NCBI GenBank assembly: GCA_009926135.1
Contig: RFPL01000003.1
Location: 186,001-250,000 of the forward strand
Length of the DNA stretch: 64,000 nt
Source of the DNA: Sphingomonadaceae bacterium
Lineage (GTDB): Bacteria; Pseudomonadota; Alphaproteobacteria; Sphingomonadales; Sphingomonadaceae
Direction of reading: 5' to 3'
Part shown: positions 62,288 through 64,000 of the stretch, piece by piece
How positions within the stretch are numbered: the first letter of the stretch is position 1
Layout of the letters: each line of letters starts with the position of its first letter
Position numbers and translations under genes: made by a program
Notes under the pieces: model-generated
What the model was told of the DNA's origin: nothing
Databases searched by the model: none
What the model saw: only the letters and a program-made list of their open reading frames with translations

Positions 62288-62324
62288 AAAAAAATGGGGC
62301 GAGAGACCGAAGTCCCCCGCCCCA
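62288..62324 (-). terminator. Rho-independent terminator after the third TonB receptor
   Basis: TGGGGCG (62295-62301) and CGCCCCA (62318-62324) form the stem, and on the minus strand seven T follow (62294-62288). It separates the receptor from tetR, so the latter depends on its own promoter. Confidence 0.8.
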
Positions 62325-62348
62325 CTAGTCAGGGAGGATTAGTGAAAC

Positions 62349-64000
62349 TTAGAACTTGATCGAGGCGTCCACGCCGAAGGTGCGCGGCATGTTGAAGTTG
62401 CCGTAGTCACCAAGGATGCCGCCGTTGTTGGCGATGCGGGTGATGTTGGGCACCCCGGCCACCGCGTTCGACTGCACCGAAGGCAGGCTGTTCGACGGAT
62501 CGCGGCGATAGACATACTGGGTGTTGAGCAGGTTGCGGCTCCAGATCCCGAAGGTCAGCTTCTGGTCGCCAGCACCAAGACCGATGTCGAGCACCGAGAT
62601 ACGGCCGTTCACCACCAGGGATTCGTCGTTCTTGGTCGCAAACTGGTCGAAGCTCTGAGTCGCCTGCGAGTAGTTGGCGTCAAGGTGGAACTTGATCCGC
62701 GTGTCACCACCGATCGGCAGTTCATAGTCAACCGAGGCGCTGGCGGCATTGCGCGGCGTGAAGACCACGAAGAACTTCTGCGGCACGGTGGTCGAGTTGC
62801 CGGTCGGCACCCCGGCCGAAGTGAACTCGCGGTAGGTCACCGGCACTTCGGGGATGTTGGTGTAGGTATAGGCGTAGGACAGGTCGAACTTCAGGCGGTC
62901 GGTCGGCTTCACGGTCAGGTCGGCCTCGATCCCGCGGATCTTGGTGGTGCCCGGAGCGTTGAAGGTGACCAGGTTGTTGAAGTTGCCGGTCGCAGTTGGC
63001 TGAATGGTCGACAGGTCGACCTGGCTGTCCTTGCGGTCCATCATGTAGGCGGCGATGTTGATCCGGGCGCGGCGATCCCAGAAGTCTGCCTTCAGGCCCA
63101 CTTCATAGCTCTTCACGTCTTCCGGGTTGAATGCCCGGTAGTCCGAGGTGCGCGAGCTGGCCCCGCCGGCACGGTAACCGGTGGCGTACTTGATGTAGCC
63201 GTGGACTGCATTGCTGAAGTCGTAGGCAACGGTCGCCATCGGGTTGAAGCGGCTCCACTCCTTGTCGAGCGGAACATAGCCGTTGGCGAGAGCGATCGCC
63301 GGGTTGGCGGCGTAATTGACGCCGCGCGAGAAGGTCAGCTCACCCTGCTTCTTGTCCTTGGTGTAGCGGCCGCCGACGGTGACATGCAGCGCCTCGGTCG
63401 CATTCCAGGTGGCCTGGCCATAGACCGCATAGCTCTTCGAACGGACCTGCGAGGCCCGGTCGATCGAGCAGCCCTGCACCGCATTGCCCAGTGCCGGATT
63501 GGCTGCACCGGTGCAGAACGCGATCGGCGCATAGGTCGCGCCGGTTACGACACCACCGGTGACGACAGCGGTGGCCCCCATCGAGTTCGGCGTGGCGGCA
63601 TCGTCGCTGACGCGCTCGTTGAAGTAATAGAAGCCCGCGACATAATCGACCGAGCCGACCGTGCCGACCGCCTGGATTTCCTGGCTGAACTGGCGCTGGC
63701 GCAGGTCGGCAAGGCTATAGCGGCTGAAGGCGCAGTTGGCGCCGGCGCAAGCGGCGGTCAGGTTGACCACGGGGACGCGGTGGGCGCCGCCCGAGTTGTC
63801 CCACTGCTCCACATCAACCCCGCGCCAGGCGGTGATCGAGCGCAGTTCCAGTTCCGGCGCGATCTTCCACTTGAAGGTGTTGGTGAAGCCATGCGTGTTG
63901 TCGACGCTGGGCTTCTGCGGCACGCCGATATCGGCAGTGCGCATCAGCGTTGCACCGTTGACGACCACACCCGGCAGGAGCGAGCGGATCGTGCCCTGCG
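62349..64000 (-). CDS. TonB-dependent outer-membrane receptor (partial)
   Basis: C-terminal 550 residues of a large receptor. The barrel (VGGRYTKDKKQGELTF, YKYATGYRAGGASSRTSDY, KSYEVGLKADFWD) runs to FGVDASIKF with a terminal Phe. The signal peptide, TonB box and plug lie beyond the right edge. Motifs such as YGQATWNATEALHVTVGGRYTKD and ARINIAAYMMDRKDSQVDL resemble the sphingomonad receptors often listed as fyuA-like or pesticin receptor-like; the substrate is unknown. Confidence 0.93.
   Translation of the reverse strand, partial: QGTIRSLLPGVVVNGATLMRTADIGVPQKPSVDNTHGFTNTFKWKIAPELELRSITAWRGVDVEQWDNSGGAHRVPVVNLTAACAGANCAFSRYSLADLRQRQFSQEIQAVGTVGSVDYVAGFYYFNERVSDDAATPNSMGATAVVTGGVVTGATYAPIAFCTGAANPALGNAVQGCSIDRASQVRSKSYAVYGQATWNATEALHVTVGGRYTKDKKQGELTFSRGVNYAANPAIALANGYVPLDKEWSRFNPMATVAYDFSNAVHGYIKYATGYRAGGASSRTSDYRAFNPEDVKSYEVGLKADFWDRRARINIAAYMMDRKDSQVDLSTIQPTATGNFNNLVTFNAPGTTKIRGIEADLTVKPTDRLKFDLSYAYTYTNIPEVPVTYREFTSAGVPTGNSTTVPQKFFVVFTPRNAASASVDYELPIGGDTRIKFHLDANYSQATQSFDQFATKNDESLVVNGRISVLDIGLGAGDQKLTFGIWSRNLLNTQYVYRRDPSNSLPSVQSNAVAGVPNITRIANNGGILGDYGNFNMPRTFGVDASIKF

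Overview
The window is high-GC DNA from a member of the Sphingomonadales, most likely Novosphingobium or a close relative. This rests on three large TonB-dependent receptors with the sphingomonad 'IVVTGS' N-terminus, a GTTC-N7-GTTC site of the alphaproteobacterial LexA type, a DUF4169 protein, type IV WrbA, and recurrent TATAGG-like -10 boxes. It is almost entirely housekeeping chromosome. I see no insertion sequence, prophage, CRISPR array, tRNA or rRNA gene. The only stretch over 300 bases without a credible protein gene is 12532-13289.

Layout. 1-5444: dapA (cut by the edge), a soluble lytic transglycosylase, greB, a run of tightly packed small-protein genes and an outer-membrane barrel gene. 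5611-12531: rlmN, a glycine-zipper protein, a FolM-like reductase, a manganese (yybP-ykoY) riboswitch followed by a GDT1/TMEM165-type exporter, a cyclopropane fatty acid synthase, a CPBP protease and argG. 12532-13289: an apparent large structured RNA. 13290-21686: nine minus-strand genes, mostly overlapping or a few bases apart (ETF-QO, ispE, N-formylglutamate amidohydrolase, ilvD, lipoprotein, nnr, RlmC/D-type methyltransferase, YciI). 21759-33583: degenerate uracil-DNA-glycosylase-like protein, a second lytic transglycosylase, moaB, radical SAM protein with an SOS box, dihaem cytochrome, acyl-CoA synthetase, dnaE, glutathione peroxidase. 33656-40186: lolD/lolC, a mirror-image folE-SDR / purF-SDR pair and two convergent PilZ genes. 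40347-52345: two TonB receptors, PBP4, an S9 peptidase, WrbA with a divergent LysR regulator, and an orphan Flp pilin. 52346-64000: purC, an M16 protease, a BigR-type sulfide/persulfide cluster, a TetR-controlled HlyD/ABC efflux operon and a third TonB receptor (cut by the edge).

The most novel object is the roughly 630-nt RNA candidate between argG and the yciI-like gene. It has many small hairpins, three UUCG-capped and two GNRA-capped, a probable 5' pseudoknot, a twofold excess of GGA, no coding signature and a terminator-like 3' end. Secondary items are the mutually exclusive helices of the riboswitch, hairpins lying on the start codons of the FolM-like gene and cfa, leader structures before ilvD and purC, and a TetR operator that exactly fills its own promoter spacer.
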